Of a stretch of DNA of 64,000 bases, positions 15,807 to 25,200 are shown piece after piece (positions within the stretch are counted from its first letter, which is position 1; each line of letters begins with the position of its first letter). Source of the DNA: Caribbeanibacter sp964518305 (GTDB lineage: Bacteria; Gemmatimonadota; Gemmatimonadetes; Palauibacterales; Palauibacteraceae); assembly GCA_964518305.1 (NCBI GenBank), contig CAZFDK010000004.1:1-64000 (forward strand), in the 5' to 3' direction. Position numbers and translations under genes: made by a program. The notes under the pieces are model-generated. The model saw only the letters and a program-made list of their open reading frames with translations. It was not told the DNA's origin and ran no database searches.

Positions 15807-17747
15807 GTGAGCAACGACTCGATCACAGCGGCGTCCGGAGAGCGGGGGCAGGACGAGCCTAACGGGGAGGACGACGGGAAGCCCACGGGGGGACGACTCC
15901 TGGTGCTCTCGCTGGCCGCCATCGGCGTGGTGTACGGTGACATCGCGACGACCCCGATCTACGCCTTCCGGGAGTCCTTCCACCACTCCTACGGCATCGA
16001 TCCCACCGGGGCGAACGTCCTGGGCATCCTCTCCCTGATCTTCTGGTCCCTGGTCATCGTCATCTCGGTGAAGTACCTGGGGCTCGTCATGCAGGCGGAC
16101 AACCGGGGCGAGGGAGGTATCGTGGCGCTCACGGCGCTCATCCTGCCGCCGGACGAGCGAGCCACCGGGCGCCGCTGGGTCCTGGCGCTGGCCGGCCTCT
16201 TCGGCGCGGCGCTCCTGTACGGTGACAGCATGATCACGCCGGCCATCTCGGTGCTGAGCGCTGTGGAGGGGCTCGAGGTCGCCACGCCGGTGTTCGAGCC
16301 GTACATCATCCCCATTACCATAGGCATCCTGGTGGGCCTCTTCATCTTCCAGCGCACCGGCACCGAGGGCGTGGGGAAGGTCTTCGGGCCCGTGACGCTG
16401 ATCTGGTTCCTGACCCTCGGCGTGCTCGGTGCCACAAAGCTGGTGGGGAGCCCCGAGGTGCTGGCGGCCCTGAATCCGCTGCACGCGGCGGACTTCTTCG
16501 TCCGGAACGGCGTGCAGGGCTTCTGGGTGCTGGGATCGGTCTTCCTCGTGGTCACCGGCGGCGAGGCTCTGTACGCGGACCTGGGCCACTTCGGCACCCG
16601 GCCGATCCGACTGACCTGGTTCGGTCTCGTCCTGCCCTGCCTGCTGCTCAACTACTTCGGCCAGGGCGCCATGCTTCTCCAGAGCCCGGAGGCCGTGCGC
16701 CAGCCGTTCTTCCTGATGGCCCCGGACTGGGCCCTCTATCCCCTGGTGGGACTCACCACGGCCGCCACCGTGATCGCCTCCCAGGCCGTAATCTCCGGCG
16801 CGTTCTCGCTCACCCGCCAGGCCGTGCAGCTCGGCTATCTCCCGCGCCTGGAGGTGGACCACACCTCGGCCGAGAAGCTGGGTCAGATCTACATGCCCGC
16901 CATCAACTGGACGCTGATGGCGGCGTGCATCGGGCTCGTTCTGGGGTTCCGCACCTCCAGCAACCTGGCGGCCGCGTACGGGGTGGCGGTGACCACGGAC
17001 ATGGTGTTCACCACCGTGCTCTTCGCGGTGGTGGCCCGCACGCGCTTCGAATGGGGCCTGCTCGGGACCGCGGCCCTGGCGGCGGCCCTTCTGAGCGTGG
17101 ACCTCTCCTTCTGGGGCGCGATGATCCCGAAGATCCCCCAGGGCGGCTGGTTCCCGCTGGTGGTCGCGGGCGGCGTCTTCGTCCTCATGACGACGTGGAA
17201 GCGGGGGCGCTACATCCTCGCCGATCGCCTCGAGGAGCTCATCATCCCGGTCAGCGAGTTCATGGACAGGATCGCCGAAGAGCGGCCGGAGAGGGTCCCG
17301 GGCACGGCGGTCTTCATGGACTCCCGGCCCGAGGGCACGCCGCCGGCCCTGCTCCACAACCTGGAGCACAACAGGGTGCTGCACGAGCGGGTGGTCTTCC
17401 TGACGCTGATCACCCGCGAGGTGCCTCGGGTGAGCGAGCGGGAGCGCTTCGAGGTCATCGAGCACGGGGACGGAGTGTACCGGGTGATCGCCGACGTGGG
17501 CTTCGCCGAGGACCCGGACGTGCCGTCGCTGCTGCGACGAGTGGAGTTGGACGGGGAGGGCGTGGACCCGGACGCGGTCACCTACTTCCTGGGTCGGGAG
17601 ACGCTCATCGCCACGGAGGAGCCCGGCATGGCCAGGTGGCGGGAGCGCCTCTTCGCGCTCATGTCCCGCAACGCCGAGCGGGCACCGCGCTACTTCCACA
17701 TCCCGTCGGAGCAGGTGGTGGAGATGGGCACGCAGGTGGACCTGTAG
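15807..17747 (+). CDS. kup: Kup-type potassium uptake transporter
   Basis: 646 residues, the normal length for Kup/HAK/KT proteins. The N-terminus has VLSLAAIGVVYGDIATTPIYAF, the family hallmark, followed by DNRGEGGIVALTALI, LLYGDSMITPAISVLSAVEGL, GGEALYADLGHFG and QAVISGAFSLTRQAVQLGYLP, with about 12 membrane helices up to residue 460. A cytosolic C-terminal domain of some 180 residues follows (VPGTAVFMDSRPEGTPPALL, TYFLGRETLIA). It imports K+ with protons at the inner membrane. GTG start after GAGGAGCCGTCG. Osmotic and potassium adaptation fits the neighbouring stress genes. Confidence 0.95.
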   Translation: MSNDSITAASGERGQDEPNGEDDGKPTGGRLLVLSLAAIGVVYGDIATTPIYAFRESFHHSYGIDPTGANVLGILSLIFWSLVIVISVKYLGLVMQADNRGEGGIVALTALILPPDERATGRRWVLALAGLFGAALLYGDSMITPAISVLSAVEGLEVATPVFEPYIIPITIGILVGLFIFQRTGTEGVGKVFGPVTLIWFLTLGVLGATKLVGSPEVLAALNPLHAADFFVRNGVQGFWVLGSVFLVVTGGEALYADLGHFGTRPIRLTWFGLVLPCLLLNYFGQGAMLLQSPEAVRQPFFLMAPDWALYPLVGLTTAATVIASQAVISGAFSLTRQAVQLGYLPRLEVDHTSAEKLGQIYMPAINWTLMAACIGLVLGFRTSSNLAAAYGVAVTTDMVFTTVLFAVVARTRFEWGLLGTAALAAALLSVDLSFWGAMIPKIPQGGWFPLVVAGGVFVLMTTWKRGRYILADRLEELIIPVSEFMDRIAEERPERVPGTAVFMDSRPEGTPPALLHNLEHNRVLHERVVFLTLITREVPRVSERERFEVIEHGDGVYRVIADVGFAEDPDVPSLLRRVELDGEGVDPDAVTYFLGRETLIATEEPGMARWRERLFALMSRNAERAPRYFHIPSEQVVEMGTQVDL

Positions 17748-17771
17748 GGACCTGTAGCGCCTCCGGCGGTC

Positions 17772-17788
17772 GCCCGGGTCACCCGGGC
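17772..17788. terminator. Palindromic terminator between convergent kup and DUF4010 genes
   Basis: GCCCGGGT-C-ACCCGGGC, a near-perfect 17-base palindrome, spans the stop codon of the minus-strand gene (17779) and follows the kup stop by 25 bases. Folded with a 5-base loop it gives a 6-bp GC stem. No T-run. Confidence 0.45.
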
Positions 17789-19008
17789 CAGAGAAAGAGG
17801 AGCGCGGTCCCGCCGGCGAGGGCCACGCCGAAGCGGCGGATCACCGGCCAGAACAGACGTCGATCCGCCAGCGCCAGCACCGCGCCTGCCTTGAACACCA
17901 GGTTCGCCATGGAGGCGAGGACGATCATCCGCCAGCCCGTGGAGGCGTCGGTGCGGCCCGCTCCCACGAGCTGGGCCGCCGAGATCGTGATGGCGTCGAC
18001 GTCGGTGAGGCCGGAGAGAGCCGAGACGGCGTACAGCCCGCCCGTGCCGAACTCCTCCCGGGCGGCGGCAGCGGCCAGGAGGACGACGGCGTAGAGGAGC
18101 CCGAAGCCGAGGGCCGTGCCCAGCTGTGAGGGCACCTCGCGGTCGGTGGGGTCCGCGTCCAGCTCTCCACGGTCACGCAGATACCCCCACGCGGCGGCGC
18201 CGGTCATGCACCCCGTCATCAGCAGCAGGGGCGGGGCTGCCTGCGGCAGCATCGTCGCGTTCACGACGGCCACCTCGATCAGGATCCGGCCGAAGACGGC
18301 GGTGGAGGCCAGGACGATGACCGAAGCTGCGGCAGCCCGGCTCGGTCCCTCCTGCCGCCGCGCCTGGCTCACGGTGGTCGCCGTGCTGGAGATCAGGCCC
18401 CCGAGGAGGCCGGCGGCCAGCGTACCTCCCTCCGGGCCCAGCAGCCGGTAGGCCAGGTAGGCCGCCAGGCTGATGCCCACGATCAGCACGACCATGAGCC
18501 ATATCTCGTGGGGATTCAGCACGTCGTAGGGGCCGAACGCCCGGTTCGGGAGAAGCGGGAGCACCACCAGGGCCAGGAGGACGAGACGGAAGACGGCGCG
18601 GGACTCGTCCGGTCCGATGCGCTCGACGAAGCGGTGGAGGGGCTCCTTGAACTGGAGCAGGACGGCGGTTCCGCCGCCGATGACGATCGATTCGGTGACG
18701 TAGCCGGCGGACAGCCCGGCTCCGAGCAGAAGGGTGAGGAGGGCCGCCACCTCGGTGGTCGTTCCGGGGTCCGCCTTCCCCGCGTCCATCCGGATCCTGT
18801 TGGCCACGGCCAGGATCGCCGCCACGCCCAGGAAGGCCGCGGGCACCAGCCACCCGCCGAATCGGTCGCCGAGCGTGCCGGCGGTCGCGCCGAGGACGGC
18901 GATGAGCGCGAACGTGCGGATGCCGGCTACCTGGCCGGCCGCCCGCTCTCGCTGGAGGCCGATCAGCAGCCCGAGTCCGAGAGCGATGGCCAGGTTGCGC
19001 AGGAACAT
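17779..19008 (-). CDS. MgtC/SapB-DUF4010 family membrane protein
   Basis: 409 residues, very hydrophobic, with about 11-12 membrane segments. The N-terminal 130 residues match MgtC/SapB proteins (NLAIALGLGLLIGLQRERA, FALIAVLGATAGTL, EVAALLTLLLGAGLSAGYV, LQFKEPLHRFVERI). The C-terminal 250 residues match DUF4010 (NPHEIWLMVVLIVGISLAAYL, LLGGLISSTATTVSQARR, SALSGLTDVDAITISAAQLV). Members are linked to Mg2+ starvation survival and membrane-potential control, but transport activity is unproven. Convergent with kup, with which it may share a role in ion homeostasis. Confidence 0.88.
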   Translation of the reverse strand: MFLRNLAIALGLGLLIGLQRERAAGQVAGIRTFALIAVLGATAGTLGDRFGGWLVPAAFLGVAAILAVANRIRMDAGKADPGTTTEVAALLTLLLGAGLSAGYVTESIVIGGGTAVLLQFKEPLHRFVERIGPDESRAVFRLVLLALVVLPLLPNRAFGPYDVLNPHEIWLMVVLIVGISLAAYLAYRLLGPEGGTLAAGLLGGLISSTATTVSQARRQEGPSRAAAASVIVLASTAVFGRILIEVAVVNATMLPQAAPPLLLMTGCMTGAAAWGYLRDRGELDADPTDREVPSQLGTALGFGLLYAVVLLAAAAAREEFGTGGLYAVSALSGLTDVDAITISAAQLVGAGRTDASTGWRMIVLASMANLVFKAGAVLALADRRLFWPVIRRFGVALAGGTALLFLWPG

Positions 19009-19084
19009 GGGGTCTCACCGGGCAGATCCGACGTGGCAGGGCCGGGGCGGGGAGCGGCAACGTCGGCCGCCTCTCCCCCCGCCG

Positions 19085-19483
19085 TCAACGCCGGCCGCCT
19101 CGCGGCGTCGGACCGGCTCCGGCGCTGACGTCCCGCAGCGCCTCCACGAGGTGATCGGCGTCGTCCTTGAGGAGAACGCCCCGGGCTCCGCGCTCCAGGG
19201 CAGTCCGGCGGGTGGCGGGATCCCAGTCGAAGCTGATCATCAGGACGTGAGCGTCGGGGGACGCCTCGCGCAGCGACGGGAGTACGTCGAGGCCGTCGCT
19301 GTCCTCCAGGCGTTTCTCCAGGAGGATGACGTCCGGGTCCAGGCGCCGGGCCGTCGAGAGCGATTCGCTGGCCGTGGCCGCCTCCCCGACGATCTCCCAC
19401 TCCGGGGCCTCGGCTTCCAGGAGGTGCCGGAGGCTCTTGCGGAAGACCGGGCTGGGGTCGGTGACGAGGAGTCTGGGCGCCAT
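19085..19483 (-). CDS. Receiver-only protein with Glu at the phosphoacceptor site
   Basis: 132 residues from the ATG at 19483, covering one receiver domain and no output domain. Compared with the intact regulator at 10630, the first acidic residue is kept (D9 in LLVTDPSP), the second is Pro, and the phosphoacceptor Asp is Glu (E56 in PDVILLEKRLEDSDG). The switch Ser (LMISFD) and Lys (GVLLKDD) remain. Such a pseudo-receiver cannot form an aspartyl phosphate and may mimic the active state or act as a protein-interaction module. It is divergent from the PAS histidine kinase across 200 bases, with an IR-containing TTCCCCAC element between them. A longer frame upstream (to 19573) lacks receiver homology. 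Confidence 0.82.
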   Translation of the reverse strand: MAPRLLVTDPSPVFRKSLRHLLEAEAPEWEIVGEAATASESLSTARRLDPDVILLEKRLEDSDGLDVLPSLREASPDAHVLMISFDWDPATRRTALERGARGVLLKDDADHLVEALRDVSAGAGPTPRGGRR

Positions 19484-19525
19484 CTCGTGTGCGTCGGTTG
19501 TCGTCCGGATGCCGCGATCATCGGC

Positions 19526-19587
19526 AGAATACGCACGACGAAGCGGAACGCGCTGTCGGGAGCTTTCTCCCACCGGCTGTGGGGAAG
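19526..19587 (-). promoter_or_regulatory. Inverted CTCCCAC/GTGGGGA site and -10 between receiver and kinase genes
   Basis: CTTCCCCAC on the minus strand (19587-19579) is preceded on the plus strand by CTTTCTCCCAC (19563-19573), so TCCCAC-CGGCT-GTGGGGA forms an inverted repeat with a 5-base spacer. A TATTCT box on the minus strand (19531-19526) starts 48 bases beyond the motif and about 43 bases before the receiver gene start. The palindrome could serve the divergent kinase gene as well. Confidence 0.5.
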
Positions 19588-19684
19588 CTTACCGACCGGG
19601 TGAGGCCCCGCCGTTACCCAGAGCGGAGATCCGGCCGTATATTCCGGACTCGTATCTGCGCCGGATTCGCCTGGCGCGGTCGCC

Positions 19685-20743
19685 ATGTCGGTCCGCTGTC
19701 AGCCATCCTCCAGGTCCATGACCGGACTCTCCTGCTCAGATCTCCGGACTCTCTTCCGGGAGACCCCCACCGCAGTGGTCCTGGTCGACGGAGAGGGACG
19801 CATCCGGGTCGTCAACCAGCAGGCGGCGGAGATGTTCGGCTACGGGCGGGAGGAGCTGCGGGGCGAGCTGGTCGAGATCCTGGTGCCAGAGGGGCTCGAG
19901 AGGACTCACCGCGCCCACCGGGAGTCGTACATGGAGGATCCGGTGCGGCGCCCGATGGGGGTCGGCCTCCAGCTCGAGGGAGAGCGCCGAGACGGGAGCA
20001 CCTTCCCCGTCGAGATCAGCCTGAGCCCCATGGAGCTCGACGACGGGTTCCGAATCATGGCCGCGGTTCGCGACATTTCGGAGCGACGGGAGCTTCGGAG
20101 GTGGGGCACCGAAGCGGTGGAGGCCGCCGAGGAGGAGCGGCTCCGGATCGCCCAGGAGCTTCACGACGACCTGGCGCAGCGGCTGGCCGCGCTGCAGGTG
20201 CAGGCCCGGCTCGTGAAGCGGGCCGACCCTGAGCGGCAGGAGGCGCTCGTGGAGGAGCTCCAGGAGGCGATCCGGACGTCCTCGGAGCAGGTGCGCACGA
20301 TCATCCGGGGCCTGCGGCCGCCGGCCCTCTCCGACCTGGGGATGGCGGCTGCGCTCGAGCACGAGACCCAGCGGCAGCTCGAAGAAAGCGACATCGAGCG
20401 GGACCTGCGCATCGAGGAGGTCGACGGCCAGCCGGAGGACCGGGTCCAGCTCGTCGTCTACCGGGTGATCCAGGAGGCGGTGCGGAACGCCGTCCAGCAC
20501 GCCGACGCGTCCAGGGTCTCCGTACGACTGCGCGAGGACGGCGACGGGTGGCTGGAGCTGGCCGTCGTGGACGACGGCCGTGGCTTCGATCCGGACCGGG
20601 TCGCCGAGGGCGATCGGTACGGCCTGATCGGAATGCGCGAGCGGGTGGGCGCCGTCGGGGGCGACATCGAGCTGGAATCGGCCCCCGGTCAGGGGACGGA
20701 GGTTCGGGCCCGGGTCCCCCGAGCGCCCTCCGACGACAGCTGA
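19685..20743 (+). CDS. PAS-domain sensor histidine kinase, NarX/DosS type (HisKA_3)
   Basis: 352 residues, no membrane segment. A PAS domain (about 20-135; LFRETPTAVVLVDGEGRIRV, AAEMFGYGREELRG, RDGSTFPVEISLSPM) is followed by a HisKA_3 dimerisation helix with the phospho-His in RIAQELHDDLAQRLAAL (about residue 159) and a HATPase_c domain (VIQEAVRNAVQHADASRV for the N box, VVDDGRGFDP for the G1 box, GLIGMRERV). Such cytosolic kinases pair with NarL-type regulators. The adjacent receiver lacks the phosphorylatable Asp, so the orphan regulator at 10630 is a candidate partner. The PAS cofactor is unknown. Start may be 19685 or the Met at 19718. Confidence 0.9.
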   Translation: MSVRCQPSSRSMTGLSCSDLRTLFRETPTAVVLVDGEGRIRVVNQQAAEMFGYGREELRGELVEILVPEGLERTHRAHRESYMEDPVRRPMGVGLQLEGERRDGSTFPVEISLSPMELDDGFRIMAAVRDISERRELRRWGTEAVEAAEEERLRIAQELHDDLAQRLAALQVQARLVKRADPERQEALVEELQEAIRTSSEQVRTIIRGLRPPALSDLGMAAALEHETQRQLEESDIERDLRIEEVDGQPEDRVQLVVYRVIQEAVRNAVQHADASRVSVRLREDGDGWLELAVVDDGRGFDPDRVAEGDRYGLIGMRERVGAVGGDIELESAPGQGTEVRARVPRAPSDDS

Positions 20744-20809
20744 CAGCGCGGACCGCCGGCCGGGTTCCGTCCACCGCGACGGGGATCTCCCCATGCCGGC
20801 CCGCGGCGC

Positions 20810-20846
20810 TTTCCCCACATTTCGGCCGTGGAATCGTGCGTACCTT
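20810..20846 (+). promoter_or_regulatory. TTTCCCCAC element upstream of the 67-aa gene, osmC-like and PRTase operon
   Basis: TTTCCCCAC (20810-20818) lies 141 bases upstream of the first gene. GTGGAA (20828-20833) makes a loose inverted repeat with TTCCCCAC. A TACCTT box (20841-20846) starts 23 bases after the motif. All genes here run rightward, so the orientation is unambiguous. Confidence 0.45.
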
Positions 20847-20959
20847 TTCGGGCCGTGTCCGGCGAACGCGCCACGGGAGCACGGGAGACGGTCCCGACGC
20901 GACGCCGGCACGGGATGGGCATCGCCACCGGAGACCACACAACGGACGGAGGGACGACC

Positions 20960-21163
20960 GTGGAGGACCCGAACGAGCGGCTGCGACGGCTGACCGAGAT
21001 CCTGGAGGACGGCGCCCTGGACGACATGCACGTGGCGGCCGACGAGCTGGCCACCTGCACGAACGAACAGAAGCTGGCCCGGCGCATGCGGATCCACGCC
21101 GAGAACCTGAGGGAGGCCGCGGGGCTTCCCGAGCCCGAGGGAACGGAGGGGATCGGAGTCTGA
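20960..21163 (+). CDS. Small helical protein of unknown function
   Basis: 67 residues from a GTG preceded by CGGAGGGACGACC. It is almost entirely charged helix (ERLRRLTEILEDGALDDMHV, ELATCTNEQKLARRMRIHA). No domain is recognised. It is first in a rightward run with the OsmC-like gene (65 bases downstream) and the PRTase, under a TTTCCCCAC element, so it is presumably part of the same stress response. Confidence 0.6.
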   Translation: MEDPNERLRRLTEILEDGALDDMHVAADELATCTNEQKLARRMRIHAENLREAAGLPEPEGTEGIGV

Positions 21164-21228
21164 GGGCGGTGCTGTTGGCGCCTGCGGGACGGAGCGGATC
21201 GGAGCGACCATCGAAGGGAGGAGCAACG

Positions 21229-21720
21229 GTGACGGAGAAGAGCGGAGACGGGGGACACGAGTCCCGCCTCACGGTGAGCCTGGAGCGGATCGACGGCTTT
21301 CAGTTCCGGGTCACCTTCGGGGATGAGTTCGAGCAGCTCCTGATGGACGAGCCCGAGCCCCTCGGCGAGAACGAGGGGCCGAACGCCTCCCGGGTGCTCT
21401 CGGCGGCCGTGGGAAACTGCCTCAGCGCCAGCCTCCTCTTCTGCCTGCAGAAGTCGGACGTCGCCGCGAACGAGGTGATGACGGACGTGACGGCCACCAT
21501 GACGCGGAACGACGACGGGCGTCTCCGCATCGGGAGCACCGAGGTGGAGATCCTGGTGGACCTCGACGAGGAAGAGCGGGACCGGATCGGGCGCTGCCTG
21601 GATGTCTTCGAGGACTACTGCGTCGTCACCCAGAGCGTGCGGGACGGGCTGGACGTCACCGTGTCGGTGGTGGACGAGGAAGGCCAGGAACTCCATCGCT
21701 CGGACGGGTCCGACGGGTGA
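21229..21720 (+). CDS. OsmC family protein (peroxiredoxin-like)
   Basis: 163 residues. The core is OsmC-like: GENEGPNASRVLSAAVGNC with the conserved Cys at about residue 64, followed by LSASLLFCLQK, and a second Cys in FEDYCVVTQSVRDGLDVTV at about residue 131, the pair used for hydroperoxide reduction in OsmC/Ohr enzymes. The strand pattern before it (RLTVSLERIDGFQFRVTFG) matches the N-terminal sheet. GTG start after GGGAGGAGCAACG. The stop overlaps the next gene's start by four bases (GTGA). Likely function is detoxification of organic peroxides under stress. Confidence 0.85.
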   Translation: MTEKSGDGGHESRLTVSLERIDGFQFRVTFGDEFEQLLMDEPEPLGENEGPNASRVLSAAVGNCLSASLLFCLQKSDVAANEVMTDVTATMTRNDDGRLRIGSTEVEILVDLDEEERDRIGRCLDVFEDYCVVTQSVRDGLDVTVSVVDEEGQELHRSDGSDG

Positions 21721-22253
21721 GCCCGGAGGAGAGCTTCCGGGTCGCCGACGAGAACCGGTTCGCCCGGCTCCTCGACGACATGGCCCGCCGGATCGCCGCT
21801 CGGGCGGGCGAGGACCTGCAGCTCCTGGGCGTGCGCCGTCGCGGCGTGCCGCTGGCCGAGCGACTGGCGGACCGGCTGGTCGAACGAGAGGGTTGGCAGG
21901 CGCCGGTCCAGGAGGTGGCCCTGAAGCGATACGCCGATGACCTCACGCTGCTCCACGACCGGCCGGAGCTGAGGGAGGAGCCGGACCTGGATGTGGAGGG
22001 TAAGAGCGTCGTGGTCGTGGACGACGTCCTCTACTCCGGCCGCACCCTCTTCCGTGCGGCCCAGCTCGCCGTGGCCGGGGGCGCGGAGCGGGTGCGGGCC
22101 GCCGTTCTGTGCTCCCGCGGGGCGAACGACGTGCCGGTGACGGCCGCCTTCACCGGGCTCCAGCTGGACGTCGGCGAGACCGGCGTGGTCGAGGTGCACG
22201 TGCCCCCCTACGAGGAGACACCCGGAATTCACCTGGTCCGCAGGCCGGACTAG
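21717..22253 (+). CDS. PyrR-like phosphoribosyltransferase
   Basis: 178 residues of the type I PRTase fold. The PRPP loop SVVVVDDVLYSGRTLFRA is intact, and the upstream LQLLGVRRRGVPLAERLADRL and RYADDLTLLHDRPE resemble PyrR (uracil PRTase/pyr attenuator), but no pyr operon is nearby. GTG start overlapping the OsmC-like stop. Its TAG (22251-22253) overlaps the stop of the convergent glucan synthase within CTAG. Stress-island PRTases of this kind are common, but their substrate is unclear; nucleobase salvage is the default expectation. Confidence 0.82.
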   Translation: MSPEESFRVADENRFARLLDDMARRIAARAGEDLQLLGVRRRGVPLAERLADRLVEREGWQAPVQEVALKRYADDLTLLHDRPELREEPDLDVEGKSVVVVDDVLYSGRTLFRAAQLAVAGGAERVRAAVLCSRGANDVPVTAAFTGLQLDVGETGVVEVHVPPYEETPGIHLVRRPD

Positions 22254-25200
22254 CCGCTTCGGCCCCGCTCGATCCCTCCTGCCTCGCTTCCGTCGCCCCC
22301 GGTACGGGGCGGGTACGACGGCTCCGGACGACCCACCGTGGCCGTGACCTCGTGGACCTCGCCGTCGTGCCGGAGAGGGAAGGCATCGCCCTGCAGGGTG
22401 TCACCGTCGAGCTCGAGTGACTGCACGCCGGGCTCGCCCTCGCTGACGACCCGGACCCGGATGCGCCACGTCGTCTCCCCTTCCCGGAGCTGCATCTCCC
22501 AGCCCTTCCACTCCGGCGGTGGGCAGGGATCCAGGCGCACACGATCGCCGCGCCGCCGGAGGCCCAGGATGCGCTCCACGGCGAGACGGTAGGTCCACGC
22601 CGCCGAGCCGGTGTACCACGTCCAGCCGCCGCGGCCGGTGAAGGGCTCCACCCCGTAGACATCGGCGCACTGGACGTAAGGTTCCACGGCGTAGCGCTCG
22701 GCGTCCTCGCTCGTGCCGCTTCTCGCCACGGGGTTCAGGATTCGCAGCACCTCCCGGGCGCGCCGCGCGTCGCCCAGGTCGGCGAACGCCCAGCCCACCC
22801 ACGCCGCCGCGTGGGAGTACTGCCCGCCGTTCTCCCGCACCCCCGGCGGATAGGCACGGATATAGCCGGGGTCCCTGCGGGTGTCCCGGAAGGGCGGCGT
22901 CAGAAGCAGGACCAGGCGCTCGTCGGGGCGCAAGAGGTGCCGGTCCACGGCCTGCATGGCCCGGGCGGCCCGCTCGTGCTCGCCGGCGTCCGAGAGCACG
23001 GACCAGGCCTGGCTGATGGCGTCGATCCGGGCCTCCCGGTTCTCGGCGGAGCCCAGCGGCGTCCCGTCGTCGTAGTAGGCGCGGCGGTACCAGCCGCCGT
23101 CCCAACCCGCCTCCTCCACTCGCTGCCCGAGGTCGGCGGCCCTCTCCAGCAGATTCCGGGCGCGCGACGGCTCGCCGCGCTCGCGGGCGAGACGTGCCAC
23201 GTCCCGCAGCACCCGTCCCAGGAACCATCCGAGCCAGACGCTCTCCCCCCGCCCCTGGACGCCCACCCGGTTCATGCCGTCGTTCCAGTCGCCGCTCCCG
23301 ATGAGCGGGAGCCCCCGGGGGCCGGAGGTGTCCGCCCGGTCCACGGCCCGGAGACAGTGCTCGTAGAGCGTCCCGGTCTCGTCGCCGTGTTCGAACTCGG
23401 CGTATCGCTCGGTCTCGTCGGGGGGGAGCTCCGGCCCCTCCAGGAAGGGAACCTCCTCGTCCAGCACCGAGCGGTCGCCGGTGACGCGGACGTAGCGGGC
23501 GGCGGCGTAGGGGAGCCAGAGGAGGTCGTCGCTGCACCGGGTGCGGACCCCACGGGCTCCGCCGGGCTGCCACCAGTGGAGCACGTCGCCGGCCTCGAAC
23601 TGCCGCCCGGCGGCCCGGATCAGGTGCTCCCGGGCCAGATCCGGGTCGTGATGCAGGAGCGCCAGCACGTCCTGGAGCTGGTCGCGGAACCCGAACGCAC
23701 CGCTGGACTGGTAGGCCGCCGTGCGTGCCCAGAGGCGCGCCGAGAGCGCCTGATAGGGAAGCCATCGGTTGATCATCAGGTCCAGGCCCTCGTCGTCCGG
23801 CGTGCTCACCGTGAGCTTCCCGAGGCGCTCGTCCCACGCCTCCCGCTGTCGGCGGGCGGCGTCCCGCGCGGTGTCGGGCGACGAGTAGGCCGTGGCGAGC
23901 TCCAGGGCCTGATCGCGGTCCCGGCCGTCGCCGAGGACGAACTGCACGGTCGTCCGCTCGCCCGGATCCAGGTCCAGGTGCACCTGGTAGGCGGCGCAGG
24001 GATCGGCGTCCGGGGGGACGCGATCCGAGAGGCCGATTCGCTCGAGGCCGGTCGGGCGTCCGAGACCTCCGCGCCGCCCCAGGAACTCCGTCCGATCCGC
24101 GGTCAGTCCGTGGGGCGGGTGGTCCGAAGTGAGGAACGCGACCCGCCCGCCGTACTCCGGATCCGCCGGGTTGCGCGCCAGGAGGGCGTGGGCCTCGCCG
24201 TCGTAGTCGGTGGAGAGCCACTCGACGGTCTTCGCCCGGCGCTGGCCCAGGACCCACTCGGCGTAGTAGGTGGCGGTGATCCGCCGCGGCCGGTCCCACA
24301 GGTTCTCGACCTCGAGCACGGCGATCTTCACCGGGTCCTCGGGCGCCGCCGTCACGCGCAGGGTCTGGACGAGGCCGGCTCGGTGGTGGCGATACGAAGT
24401 GCGGCCCGGCCCGTGGCGGACACGGTAGGGGCGGTCGCCGCCGGCGGGGAGCGGCGTGGCCGACCACACGTCCGCGGTCTCCTCGTCCCGGAGGTAGATC
24501 ACCTCGCTGGGCCGGTCCAGGACCGGGTCGTTTCGCCACGGCGTGAGGCGGCGCTCCCCGCTGTTGTGGGACCAGGTGCTGCCGAGGGAGGCTTCCGAGG
24601 CCAGGAATCCGAAGTCCGGATTCGATATCACGTTGACCCACGGGGCCGGCGTCGGCCGGTCCGGGTTTCGCAGCACGACATAGTCGCCGTCGTCGTCGAA
24701 GCCGCCGTATCCGTTCCACCCGTCGAGCCCCTCGGGCTCGGGGAGCGGCGGGGTCTCCCCGGCGACGGTCTCGGGCGTCGAGGGGACGGGCACGAATCTC
24801 GGGAGGCGCTCGGCGCTCCGGCGCACCGGCTCCATCTGCTCAGACAGGCTCCCGCCCTCCGCGTCCAGCAACACCGACGCGGCGCTCCGCAGGGCGGCGA
24901 CCTCCCGCCCGCCGGCTCCGGGCTCGCTCACCAGGTGCACGCCGCCCTCGTCCCCGATGCCCGGCCCCGGGCCCAGCCGCTCCACGAGGGCCTCGACGCG
25001 GTCTCGGATCCGCTGCACGTAGCCCGGCGGCTCGCCGTGCAGGAGGACCAGGTCCACGGGGAAGTCGAGCTCGCTCCATTCCCGCTGGAGGCGCAGCAGC
25101 GGATCCACGAAGGCCACGTCCTCGGGAGACGGGACGCGGACCAGGAGGACCGGGTGGTCGCCGGAGATGCCCCGGGACCAGAGGTCGGGCCGGCTCCCGG

